From Acidimicrobiales bacterium (GTDB lineage: Bacteria > Actinomycetota > Acidimicrobiia > Acidimicrobiales > Iamiaceae), in NCBI GenBank assembly GCA_025463365.1, contig JAOBWM010000062.1:1-44091 (forward strand): a stretch of DNA of 44,091 nt, in the 5' to 3' direction. Shown here piece by piece: positions 1-7,729 of the stretch. The position numbers and the translations under genes were made by a program. Each line of letters starts with the position of its first letter. Within the stretch, counting starts at the first letter, position 1. The notes beneath the pieces were generated by a model. That model saw only the letters and a program-made list of their open reading frames with translations. It was not told the origin of the DNA and searched no databases.

Positions 1-264
1 AATCGGATGCACCCGCACTTCACCGACGCGCTCCCCGAGGCGCTGCGAGAGCGGGCCATCACGCTCGACGGCACCGACCTCGGAGGGCTGTACCGCAACC
101 TCGCCGACTTCTCGCTGGTCGCCCACCGCGAGGAGGAGCACGTCGCCGGGTTGGCCGAACTGGTGGCGCCGGCTCCCATGGTCCGGGTGCCGTTCCTGCG
201 CTCCGACGTTCACGACCTCGACGGGCTCGACCTCGTGGCCGAACACCTCTTCGAGCGGGCCTGA
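1..264 (+). CDS. C-terminal part of an ArsA/GET3-type ATPase (5' end outside window)
   Basis: The frame is open from base 1 and stops at TGA 262-264, so only the last 87 residues are present; the Met at base 7 is internal. The visible part reads like the end of the actinobacterial ArsA-like (anion-transporting ATPase/GET3) family: a Leu-Tyr-Asn-Leu-Ala-Asp stretch, then REEEHVAGL, then the VRVPFL and DVHDLDGL blocks ending in HLF. The nucleotide-binding P-loop would lie upstream and cannot be checked. In actinobacteria such ATPases often occur as adjacent pairs. The next gene begins 1 base after this stop, so the two are probably co-transcribed. The family call rests on C-terminal pattern memory only, hence moderate confidence. 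Confidence 0.55.
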   Translation, partial: NRMHPHFTDALPEALRERAITLDGTDLGGLYRNLADFSLVAHREEEHVAGLAELVAPAPMVRVPFLRSDVHDLDGLDLVAEHLFERA

Positions 265-265
265 C

Positions 266-1468
266 ATGACCAGCACCCCCGCACCGTTCGACGCGGCCGC
301 CTCGCCCGCGGCATCGGCGGTCGTCGTGCCCGTCCTGCCGGTGGCCGACCTCATCCGCTCGGCCGCCTGGTACGAGCGCCTCGGCTTCAGCGTGCGCGGC
401 GTCTGGGAGGACTACGTGATCCTCGACTTCGAGGGCGCCGAGGTCCACCTGGCCCAGCTCGCGGATGAGGCCATCGGCCAGCCGTCGTGGTCCGGCGCGT
501 ACCTGCGGGTGGCCGACGCGGACGCGCTGCACGCCCGCTGGATCGCCCTCGGTGCACCCGAGGTCGCGCCGCCCACCGACTGCGAGCACGAGATGCGCGA
601 GTTCGCCACACAAGATCTCGACAACAACCTGTGGCGGGTCGGTTCGCGCTTGACGGTCGCGGCCGTGGACGACGCCGACCTCGACGCCCACCGGTTCGAC
701 GGCACCGAGACCGAGCCCACGATCGGAGCCACCGCCACTGTGCGCGCGCCGGCCGGCGACCTGGCCTCGGCGCGAGCCGATGTCGTCGCCTCGTCCCCGC
801 TCCCGGTCGGCGATCGGGACGCGTCGGCCGACGAGGACGACACCGAGCCCGGACCCGCCGCCACCACCACCACCGACGCCACCCCGGTCACCGCGACCGA
901 CGGGGGGCCCGGCACGACCGACGACGCGTGGCTCGGGATCGTGCAGGGTGACCGACCCTGCGCCGGTTGCGGCTTCCGGCCCGCGGAGCTTCCGGCCAGG
1001 GCCCTCGGTGCCGAAGCACGAGACCTGGTCCACGAGTTCGGCCGGATGCTGCTGGCCGCCGACGACGACCACGTCCGAACCCGACCGGACCCCGCCACGT
1101 GGACCGCCCTCGAGTACGGCGTTCACGTCCGCGACGTGTTGCGGGTCTACGCCGACCGGATCGTGCGCACCCTCGCTCAGGACCACCCCGAGCTGGCCTG
1201 GTACGACCAGGAGGCAGCCATCGCCGACGGCATGGCCAACGAATCCGACGTCGGCGCGGTGGCCGATGACATGGGGCGCAACGCCTCGCACCTCTCCGAG
1301 GCTCTGCGCCAGGTGACCGAGGACGACTGGGACCGCAGCGCCACCCGCACCAGCCCGTTCGGCACGCAGCTGTTCACCATCGAGCTCCTCGCCCGCTTCG
1401 CCGTCCACGAGGTCATCCACCATCGCGCTGACGCGGAACGCAGCCTGGCCGCCGCCCGCGCCCGCTGA
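266..1468 (+). CDS. VOC domain fused to a DinB-type domain
   Basis: This 400-residue protein has two domains. Residues about 18-130 form a VOC (glyoxalase/bleomycin-resistance) fold, with the PVLPVADLIRSAAWYERLGF opening and the DLDNNLWRVG closing strand. Residues about 130-220 are an acidic, Thr/Ala/Pro-rich low-complexity linker. Residues about 220-400 are a DinB/mycothiol-dependent-transferase-type helical bundle, with a CAGCGF motif (Cys232, Cys235), HVRDV and a closing VHEVIHHRAD histidine cluster that probably binds metal. VOC proteins and DinB proteins are both metal-dependent small-molecule enzymes or resistance proteins, so a detoxification role is plausible, but the substrate is unknown. 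ATG follows the upstream stop by one base, suggesting translational coupling. Confidence 0.8.
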   Translation: MTSTPAPFDAAASPAASAVVVPVLPVADLIRSAAWYERLGFSVRGVWEDYVILDFEGAEVHLAQLADEAIGQPSWSGAYLRVADADALHARWIALGAPEVAPPTDCEHEMREFATQDLDNNLWRVGSRLTVAAVDDADLDAHRFDGTETEPTIGATATVRAPAGDLASARADVVASSPLPVGDRDASADEDDTEPGPAATTTTDATPVTATDGGPGTTDDAWLGIVQGDRPCAGCGFRPAELPARALGAEARDLVHEFGRMLLAADDDHVRTRPDPATWTALEYGVHVRDVLRVYADRIVRTLAQDHPELAWYDQEAAIADGMANESDVGAVADDMGRNASHLSEALRQVTEDDWDRSATRTSPFGTQLFTIELLARFAVHEVIHHRADAERSLAAARAR

Positions 1469-1570
1469 CCCGCTGGCCCATTGACCCGCTGGCCGCTGGC
1501 CGACTCACCCGCTGACCCCGCGACCGGTCATATCCGCTGGCTCGGCTGGCCCGTCCGTCGCCGGGGTGCA

Positions 1571-1963
1571 CTACAAGTCGGACTGGCTCGCGATCTGGAT
1601 CAGGTTGCCGCAGGTGTCGTCGAAGATCGCCGCGGTGACCGGCCCCATCTCGATCGGCGCCTGGGTGAAGTGGACCCCGAGGGCGCGGAGCCGCTCGAAC
1701 TCGGCCGGGACATCGTCGACAGCGAAGGACGTGTAGGGGATGCCGTCCGCGTGCAGCGCATGCTTGAACGGGCTTGCGGCCGGATGGGCATCAGGCTCCA
1801 GCACGAGCTCGGTGCCGTCACGGTCGTCCGGCGACACCACCGTCAGCCACGAGTACTCGCCCATGGGGATCTCGGTCTTCTTCACGAAACCGAGCACCTC
1901 GGTGTAGAAGCGGAGGGCCTTGGCCTGGTCGTCGACCAGCACGCTCGCCAGGTTGATCCTCAC
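1571..1963 (-). CDS. VOC family protein (glyoxalase/bleomycin-resistance fold)
   Basis: A 130-residue single VOC protein. It opens with a beta strand followed by AKALRFYTEVLGF, the classic first beta-alpha-beta unit, and has DGTELVLEP in the middle and a final DDTCGNLIQIAS strand. These proteins bind a divalent metal and act on or sequester small electrophiles or antibiotics; the substrate cannot be read from the sequence. The start is GTG at 1961-1963, supported by a GAGGAG ribosome-binding site about 7 bases upstream. It converges on the VOC-DinB gene across a 100-base gap containing only CCGCTGG-type low-complexity repeats. It lies just downstream of the STAS gene on the same strand. Confidence 0.85.
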   Translation of the reverse strand: MRINLASVLVDDQAKALRFYTEVLGFVKKTEIPMGEYSWLTVVSPDDRDGTELVLEPDAHPAASPFKHALHADGIPYTSFAVDDVPAEFERLRALGVHFTQAPIEMGPVTAAIFDDTCGNLIQIASQSDL

Positions 1964-2012
1964 GACAGGGCTCCTCGGTCGGCGGGCTCGGGTCGGTCCA
2001 TCGTCGGTCGGG

Positions 2013-2357
2013 TCAGGGTTGCGCGTCGCCGAGCGCGGACACCGCGGCTTCCACCGTCTCGGTGACCGGCACGATGCGGTCGAAGCCGGTGGTGTGGAGG
2101 AGGCGAGTGAGGGTGGGCCGGCTGCACGCCACCGCCACGTCGCCGCCGTGCTCTCGGGCCCGCCGGATCCCGCCGATCAGGGCACCGAGGCCCGCTGAGT
2201 CCATGAACGGCACCTCGGACAGGTCGATCACCACACGGGGCTTCATCGCCAGCTCACTGAGCGCGTCCCGGAAGGCCGCCACCGTGTACGCGTCGAGCTC
2301 CCCCACCGGCCGGCACAGCGCATAGCCATCGGACTCGTCGGTCTCGATCTCGAGCAC
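2013..2357 (-). CDS. STAS-domain anti-sigma factor antagonist-like protein
   Basis: A 114-residue STAS domain: an N-terminal strand, the GELDAYTVAAFRDAL segment, then VVIDLSEVPFMDSAGLGAL. The DSAGL serine is where SpoIIAA/RsbV-type proteins are phosphorylated by a partner-switching kinase. In that family the unphosphorylated form binds an anti-sigma factor and frees a sigma factor. No RsbW-type kinase or sigma factor lies in the window, so the partner is unknown. I chose GTG at 2355-2357 because an AGGAG ribosome-binding site stands 4-5 bases upstream; the frame remains open far upstream but overlaps the divergent receiver-domain gene. The pairing with a receiver protein suggests a shared stress-signalling role (inference). 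Confidence 0.88.
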   Translation of the reverse strand: MLEIETDESDGYALCRPVGELDAYTVAAFRDALSELAMKPRVVIDLSEVPFMDSAGLGALIGGIRRAREHGGDVAVACSRPTLTRLLHTTGFDRIVPVTETVEAAVSALGDAQP

Positions 2358-2519
2358 GCAGCTCCTCGTTCCGTCGGGGGTGGGGACGCGCGAGCAGCGA
2401 TGGTATCCACCAGCGCCCGCTCCCCGGCCCGCGATCGGGCCGCCATCGGGGCCCAACGCTGCCACCTGCGCACCGTGGCTCGATGGAGACGGCCGCGGGG
2501 CCCCGACTAGCGTGCGCCC

Positions 2520-2960
2520 GTGCCCCGCGTGCTGCTCGCAACCGACGCCGACTGGATCCACGAAGAGGTCGACGCCGCCCTCGCGGGCGACGACATCGAG
2601 GTCATGCGGGTCCGCCACGGTGTCGACGTGCTGCCCGCCGTGCACCAACTCGAACCCGACCTCGTGATCCTCGACCTGCAGATCGGCAACATGGGCGGCA
2701 TGGCGGCGTGCATGAGCATCCGGCTCGACGAGAGCGTCGGCAAGCTCGACCACGTGCCCGTGCTGATGGTGCTCGACCGGGATGTCGACATCTTCCTCGC
2801 TGCCCGCTCCGAGGCCGACGGGTGGCTGATCAAACCCCTCGACGCCTTCCGGCTGCGCCGAGCGGCCACCGCCCTGCTGGGCGGCGGCACCTTCACCGAA
2901 GGGGTGCCGGGCGAGTCCGAGCCCGAGGCCGCCACCGTCGGCGCCCCCGGAGACCTCTGA
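2520..2960 (+). CDS. Stand-alone response-regulator receiver-like protein
   Basis: This 146-residue protein has a CheY-like receiver fold. VILDLQ carries the probable phospho-acceptor Asp52, and LIKPLDAF holds the conserved Lys105-Pro. The acidic pair at the N terminus is weakly kept (TDADW), and the usual Thr/Ser after beta-4 is not obvious (LMVLDRD), so phosphorylation chemistry may be altered. A glycine- and acid-rich tail follows residue 120 and there is no output domain. The start is GTG at 2520. It is divergent from the STAS gene across about 160 bases that must hold both promoters. No histidine kinase is nearby, so it may act by protein contact. Confidence 0.8.
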   Translation: MPRVLLATDADWIHEEVDAALAGDDIEVMRVRHGVDVLPAVHQLEPDLVILDLQIGNMGGMAACMSIRLDESVGKLDHVPVLMVLDRDVDIFLAARSEADGWLIKPLDAFRLRRAATALLGGGTFTEGVPGESEPEAATVGAPGDL

Positions 2961-3020
2961 CCGGCCAACCGGGTGGGAGGGCCACAGGGCCCTCGGCTAC
3001 GGTTGCACTCCGCACAACAC

Positions 3021-3097
3021 CGGGGTGTGGCTCAGCTTGGCAGAGCGCTGCGTTCGGGACGCAGAGGTCGTGGGTTCAAATCCCGCCACCCCGACCA
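3021..3097 (+). tRNA. tRNA-Pro (anticodon CGG)
   Basis: A 77-base cloverleaf with the CCA end encoded. The acceptor strands CGGGGTG and CACCCCG pair perfectly, the anticodon stem CTGCG/CGCAG flanks the seven-base loop TTCGGGA with anticodon CGG at 3055-3057, and the T arm carries GGTTCAAATCC. It reads CCG proline codons, which are common in this GC-rich genome. A short inverted repeat follows at 3112-3137. Confidence 0.96.
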
Positions 3098-3111
3098 AAG
3101 GGATCACCAGG

Positions 3112-3137
3112 CCAGCGGCTCTCACGAGGGCCGCTGG
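3112..3137 (+). terminator. Possible hairpin terminator after tRNA-Pro
   Basis: CCAGCGGC and GCCGCTGG form a perfect 8-bp stem with a 10-base loop, starting 15 bases after the tRNA. There is no T-run, as is common in high-GC actinobacteria. The rest of 3138-3350 shows no gene or clear motif. Confidence 0.45.
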
Positions 3138-3350
3138 TTCGCGTCCAGGGCACTGGACTTCGGCCGGCTGAGATCGCAGCCGGTCCCAGGAGGTGCAGAG
3201 CTGGTTGTGGCAGAGCCGGTCTGTGCGGTCCCGGGAGGTGGCAGAGGTGGTCGAGCGACCCGGACCTTGCGCGCAGATGCTGCCGAGCGAGGACCCGGCC
3301 GAACGCCGCCCCCCGATCGCGTCCTGCTGGGCGATGCGTATGGTGTGTGT

Positions 3351-3722
3351 ATGGCTCGACGAAACGTCAGCATCAGCGATGAGCTGGATGAGGCAGCTCG
3401 GAACGCAGGCCTGAACGTGTCGGCGCTGACGCAATCGGCGATCGTGCAAGCCCTCCACCGTCGAGACCAGATGGGCGCGCTCGGCGCCTGGCTCGACGAA
3501 CTCGATGCCGAGCATGGGGCCCCATCGGAGGAGGCCACTGCCGCAGCGGTCGAATGGCTGCGCGGGGCTGTTCCAGCGTCCCGCAGCGCGCTTGCGACGA
3601 GCGGAGCCGACGCAACATCGGAGCGCAAGCCGAAGGCCGGCCGTGCTGCCAAGGCCGCCCGCGCCCGTGCGGGCCGCGCCGGTGCGGCCCGCACACCGAA
3701 GACGAGCGCGGCAAGGCAATGA
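3351..3722 (+). CDS. RHH-type antitoxin-like protein with basic Lys/Ala/Arg tail
   Basis: A 123-residue protein. Residues 1-35 resemble a ribbon-helix-helix/CcdA-type antitoxin N terminus (MARRNVSISDELDEAARNAG, then a helix beginning NVSALTQ), the part that dimerises and binds the operator. Residues about 45-75 are an acidic helix that could wrap the toxin. Residues 91-123 are a tail made almost only of Ala, Lys, Arg, Gly and Thr, with about ten basic residues, resembling histone-H1 or mycobacterial HU tails. The stop overlaps the start of the PIN gene (ATGA, 3719-3722), the usual antitoxin-toxin coupling. I chose ATG 3351 because it gives the RHH start directly; longer versions would run into the tRNA. 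The tail is unusual for an antitoxin. Confidence 0.8.
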   Translation: MARRNVSISDELDEAARNAGLNVSALTQSAIVQALHRRDQMGALGAWLDELDAEHGAPSEEATAAAVEWLRGAVPASRSALATSGADATSERKPKAGRAAKAARARAGRAGAARTPKTSAARQ

Positions 3723-4141
3723 TCGCCGTGCTCGATACGGGAGCCGTGTCCGCGCTTGCGCCCGTCGACGAAGCGTGTCGTGCCCGGCTCCGTGCGCTGT
3801 GGAACGCGGTGGACGCCATCGAGGTCCCCGCCGCGGTGTTGGCCGAAGGCCTGCTCACCGGCCATCCGGGGCGAGATCACCACGTCCGGCGCCTCCTCCG
3901 ATCGATCGCCGTCATCGACATCGACGAGTTCCTGGGCCTCGCCGCCGGACGGATGCGACACCGCGTCGCGACGAGCGGGTCGAAGGCGGATCCGTCCGGC
4001 GTGGATGCGTTGGTTGCGGCCGTGGCCGATCAGCGGGCAAGCGTCGACGATGTGATCGTCATCACGGACGATGCCGTCGACCTGCAGGCACTCCTCGCCG
4101 GCGCAACCCACACGGAGCGTGTGTCCATCACGTCCGTCTGA
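3719..4141 (+). CDS. PIN-domain ribonuclease toxin (VapC-like)
   Basis: A 140-residue PIN domain. The acidic active-site residues expected in VapC-type nucleases are visible: Asp6 in VLDTGAV, Glu43 in VLAEG, Asp96 in SGVDALVAA and Asp117/118 in VITDDAV. Members of this family are Mg-dependent RNases, often cutting tRNA or rRNA, and are held inactive by the partner antitoxin. It begins inside the stop codon of the RHH gene, so the two are translationally coupled. The position near tRNA-Pro fits mobility of small toxin-antitoxin modules, but no direct repeats of the tRNA end are visible. The target RNA is unknown. Confidence 0.85.
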   Translation: MIAVLDTGAVSALAPVDEACRARLRALWNAVDAIEVPAAVLAEGLLTGHPGRDHHVRRLLRSIAVIDIDEFLGLAAGRMRHRVATSGSKADPSGVDALVAAVADQRASVDDVIVITDDAVDLQALLAGATHTERVSITSV

Positions 4142-4239
4142 CGAGCCCGAGCGGTTCGGACTGACCCGGGCCGGCGGATTCGGTGGCACGGACCACCACC
4201 GGATGCGAGCGGTTCTGGCTGTCCTGGTAGACCCGCTGG

Positions 4240-5163
4240 ATGCGGACGGAGCGGCGCCCACCCTCGGTCGGCGGGCGGGGGAGGTACGCGCCGGTCGTCA
4301 TGGTGTTGGGGTCGATGACGTCGTTGCAGTTCGGTGCGGCCATCGCCACCCACCTGTTCGACGACATCGGCGCGGCCGGGGCATCAGCCCTGCGGCTCGG
4401 CCTGTCTGCCCTCGTGCTGCTCGCCTGGGCCCGGCCGAGCGTGCGGGCTTGGAGCACGCACCAACGGCGGTCGGTCGTGCTCCTCGGACTGTCGATGGCG
4501 TGCATGAACACCGCGTTCTACGAAGCCATCTCCCGGATCCCCCTCGGTGCCGCGATCACGATCGAGTTCCTCGGCCCGCTCGGCCTGGCCGCTGCGCTCT
4601 CCCGGCGCTTCCGGGAGTTCCTCTGGGTCCTGGTCGCGCTGGGCGGGGTTGCCGTCCTCAGCTTCGGGCAGCAGGCCGGTCACGGCGGGAGCGCGCACGC
4701 CCTCGATCCGGTCGGGGTCGTCGCCGCCGTCGTCGCTGCGTTCTTCTGGGCCTGCTACATCGTGGCCGGCTCTCGGTTGGCCACCTCGGGGCCGGGACGA
4801 GGTGGACTCGCGGCGGCGTGCACGGTGGCCGCGGTCGTCGTCGTGCCGTACGGGTTGGTCGCGGCGGGTGGCGAGCTCGCCCATCCACGGGTCCTGCTGC
4901 TCGGGCTGGCGATGGCCGTCCTCGCATCGGCGATCCCGTACTCGCTCGAGCTCCGAGCGCTCGAAGACCTGGCCAAGCGGACGTTCAGCATCCTCACGGC
5001 GCTCGAGCCGGCCATCGGCGCCCTCGTGGGCTTCGCCCTCCTGCACCAGGACCTGCGACCCGTGTCACTCGTCGGCGTCGCGCTCGTGGTGGCGGCGGGG
5101 ATCGGGGCGACGGCCTCGGCGCCCGAGGCGGACCAACCGGTGCTGGTGCCCGAGTCGTCGTGA
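4240..5163 (+). CDS. EamA/DMT-family transporter (RhtA-like exporter)
   Basis: A 307-residue integral membrane protein with about ten hydrophobic helices arranged as two EamA repeats. The MNTAFYEAISRIPLGAAITIEFLGPL segment in the first half and the IPYSLELRALEDL plus FSILTALEPAIGALVGF segments in the second half are typical of the RhtA/YdcZ-like amino acid and metabolite exporters. It sits in the cytoplasmic membrane; the substrate (threonine/homoserine in E. coli RhtA) cannot be inferred here. The start chosen is ATG 4240; the first 15 residues are basic and cytoplasmic. It follows the toxin gene on the same strand after about 100 bases and is probably a separate unit. Confidence 0.88.
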   Translation: MRTERRPPSVGGRGRYAPVVMVLGSMTSLQFGAAIATHLFDDIGAAGASALRLGLSALVLLAWARPSVRAWSTHQRRSVVLLGLSMACMNTAFYEAISRIPLGAAITIEFLGPLGLAAALSRRFREFLWVLVALGGVAVLSFGQQAGHGGSAHALDPVGVVAAVVAAFFWACYIVAGSRLATSGPGRGGLAAACTVAAVVVVPYGLVAAGGELAHPRVLLLGLAMAVLASAIPYSLELRALEDLAKRTFSILTALEPAIGALVGFALLHQDLRPVSLVGVALVVAAGIGATASAPEADQPVLVPESS

Positions 5164-5327
5164 TCGCCGCCTGCCACCCGACCGGCTGGAGGTCCAACCG
5201 CACGAACACGGCATCGCTTGCCCGGCGCCTTACCACGCATGCGGTCGACCAGGCACGGCACTAGTTTTGGCAGACCTCGTGACTGAAGAACAGCAACCGG
5301 CTGTCGCGAGGTGCCTGGAGGGAACCT

Positions 5328-5744
5328 GTGGAACGTCACCACCGCCGCGACCGGCATGTCGTCTCGCACCGCACCATTTCGATCCTGCGCGTCTTCGGCT
5401 GGCGTTACTCCATGGGCCGCGATGCATGGGTGCACCGCGTCGGCGACGGCAGGGTCGGTCCGGTCTTCCATGAGCGGGGTGCGCCCCTGTTCCGCACGTC
5501 CACGAGGACCACCCAGCACGCGAGCGGCGAGTACCCGGTCCCGCCCTCGGAGAAGGCGGCTCGCGTGGACCCCCACAGCGCGGCGCTGCCTCCGTCGTCG
5601 GCACCGGACCGCGTGCGCCCGTTCACGCTTCCGGCCCGCCGCACCGAACAAGCCGCGGAAGAGGCAGCGGAGCACGTGCTCCAGGACGCCACCGACGCAC
5701 AGGACGCAACGCCTCGCACAGCGGGTGAGAGCTCGCTTCGCTGA
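5328..5744 (+). CDS. Small hypothetical protein
   Basis: I do not recognise this 138-residue protein. It is very basic at the N terminus (His/Arg-rich), has a compact central part around FGWRYSMGRDAWVHRVGDGRVGPVF, and a Pro/Ala-rich C terminus with an acidic helix-like EQAAEEAAEHVLQDA stretch. Support for it being real: the GTG start is preceded at a good distance by GGAGGG, third codon positions are strongly GC, and its stop lies in a perfect hairpin that also covers the stop of the converging PemK-like gene. It has no membrane segment or signal peptide. If it is not a gene, 5164-5756 would be an unusually long gap. Confidence 0.5.
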   Translation: MERHHRRDRHVVSHRTISILRVFGWRYSMGRDAWVHRVGDGRVGPVFHERGAPLFRTSTRTTQHASGEYPVPPSEKAARVDPHSAALPPSSAPDRVRPFTLPARRTEQAAEEAAEHVLQDATDAQDATPRTAGESSLR

Positions 5745-5760
5745 CCGACTGCTCGGTCAG
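5741..5760. terminator. Bidirectional hairpin over two convergent stop codons
   Basis: CTGACCGA-CTGC-TCGGTCAG is a perfect 8-bp stem with a 4-base loop. It contains both the TGA of the plus-strand gene (5742-5744) and the stop of the minus-strand PemK-like gene (5757-5759), so one element could end both transcripts. Confidence 0.6.
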
Positions 5761-6290
5761 GCCCAACCGTGGAGGACCCGCACCCGAGCCAGCACCGCGT
5801 CGAACCGTGTCCGCTCGAGCGCCGCGCCCTCACGGCGCACCGAGGCGGGGTCGAGCCGAAGGACCCGCTCGGCGTCGGCGTAGCTGACCCGGCCCTGCGG
5901 ATCCCACGCCCCGCGACCGACCGCGATCCAGTTCTCGGCATCGCGCCGCTCCCCGTGGTCCTTGCTCGACAGCTGCACCGCAGCAAGCCGTCCCCCCTCC
6001 CAGCCGACGACGAGCACCGGCCGGTCCTTGCCCTGGGTCGGGTCCTCCTCGAACGGCACCCAGGCCCAGACCACCTCGCCCGGGTCGGGATCACCGTCGT
6101 GCTCAGGTGCGTAGGAGACCACGATGCGGTCAGTGCCAGAGCGACCGGACCCGACACCGTCTGAACGAGGGGGGCGGTCGGTCGGGGACGGACCATCCGC
6201 ACCGCCACCCGGTCGCGGGGAACCTCGGCGTGCGCCCAACGACGCCCGCACCTTGGCGGTCAGGCGAGCGAGCGAACCGGTCCCGGACAT
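5757..6290 (-). CDS. PemK/MazF-like protein without adjacent antitoxin
   Basis: A 177-residue protein. After a basic N-terminal region and a disordered Gly/Pro/Asp-rich linker (residues about 1-70), it shows the MazF/PemK start PGEVVWAWVPFEEDPTQGKD followed by RPVLVVG, where the family has the Gly-Asp-Ile-strand and the Arg-Pro-Val-Leu-Val core. A later LSSKDH matches the usual Ser/Thr position in the RNA-binding groove. MazF-fold proteins are sequence-specific RNases, but this long-linker actinobacterial variant has no gene for a cognate antitoxin beside it, so a toxin role is unproven. ATG 6290 is the best in-frame start before the divergent MazG-like gene; its ribosome-binding site is weak. 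Confidence 0.75.
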   Translation of the reverse strand: MSGTGSLARLTAKVRASLGARRGSPRPGGGADGPSPTDRPPRSDGVGSGRSGTDRIVVSYAPEHDGDPDPGEVVWAWVPFEEDPTQGKDRPVLVVGWEGGRLAAVQLSSKDHGERRDAENWIAVGRGAWDPQGRVSYADAERVLRLDPASVRREGAALERTRFDAVLARVRVLHGWA

Positions 6291-6342
6291 GGCCGGCGAG
6301 CGTACGACACCTCCGGATCGGTCCGCCCTACGCTGCGCCGCC

Positions 6343-6624
6343 GTGGACATCGACCGATTCCAAGACGTCATCGCCCGTACCTACGGCGAGCGCGACGCGG
6401 CCCGCGGCCAGGCCGCGACCGTGGCATGGCTGTGTGAGGAGCTTGGCGAGCTGGCCCAGGCGGTGCGCAAGGGAACGGTCGACGAGCAGCGCCACGAGCT
6501 GTCCGATGTCCTGGCCTGGCTGGCGTCGCTGGCTCACCAGCTCGATCTGTCCCTCGACGATGCTGCGGCGCGCTACGCCAACGGATGTCCTCGGTGCGGG
6601 ACCGTCCCGTGCGGCTGCCCCTGA
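6343..6624 (+). CDS. MazG-like nucleotide pyrophosphohydrolase
   Basis: This 93-residue protein fits a single MazG/all-alpha NTP pyrophosphatase module. It has the metal-binding motif EELGE (Glu32, Glu33, Glu36) and the second motif ELSDVL (Glu52, Asp55), the pair that coordinates Mg in this family. Such enzymes hydrolyse (d)NTPs to monophosphate plus pyrophosphate and clean the nucleotide pool. A C-terminal CPRCGTVPCGC segment (Cys82, 85, 90, 92) looks like a small zinc knuckle, a less common addition. The start is GTG 6343; it is divergent from the PemK-like gene with about 50 bases between starts, and converges closely on asd. Confidence 0.85.
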   Translation: MDIDRFQDVIARTYGERDAARGQAATVAWLCEELGELAQAVRKGTVDEQRHELSDVLAWLASLAHQLDLSLDDAAARYANGCPRCGTVPCGCP

Positions 6625-6637
6625 CCGAGGGCCAGGA

Positions 6638-7729
<1,092 letters not shown>

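Noticed and set aside
1469-1570. CCGCTGG-type repeats between the VOC-DinB and VOC genes.
   Set aside because: They are short, imperfect and consistent with GC-rich low complexity; no CRISPR-like spacing and no hairpin.
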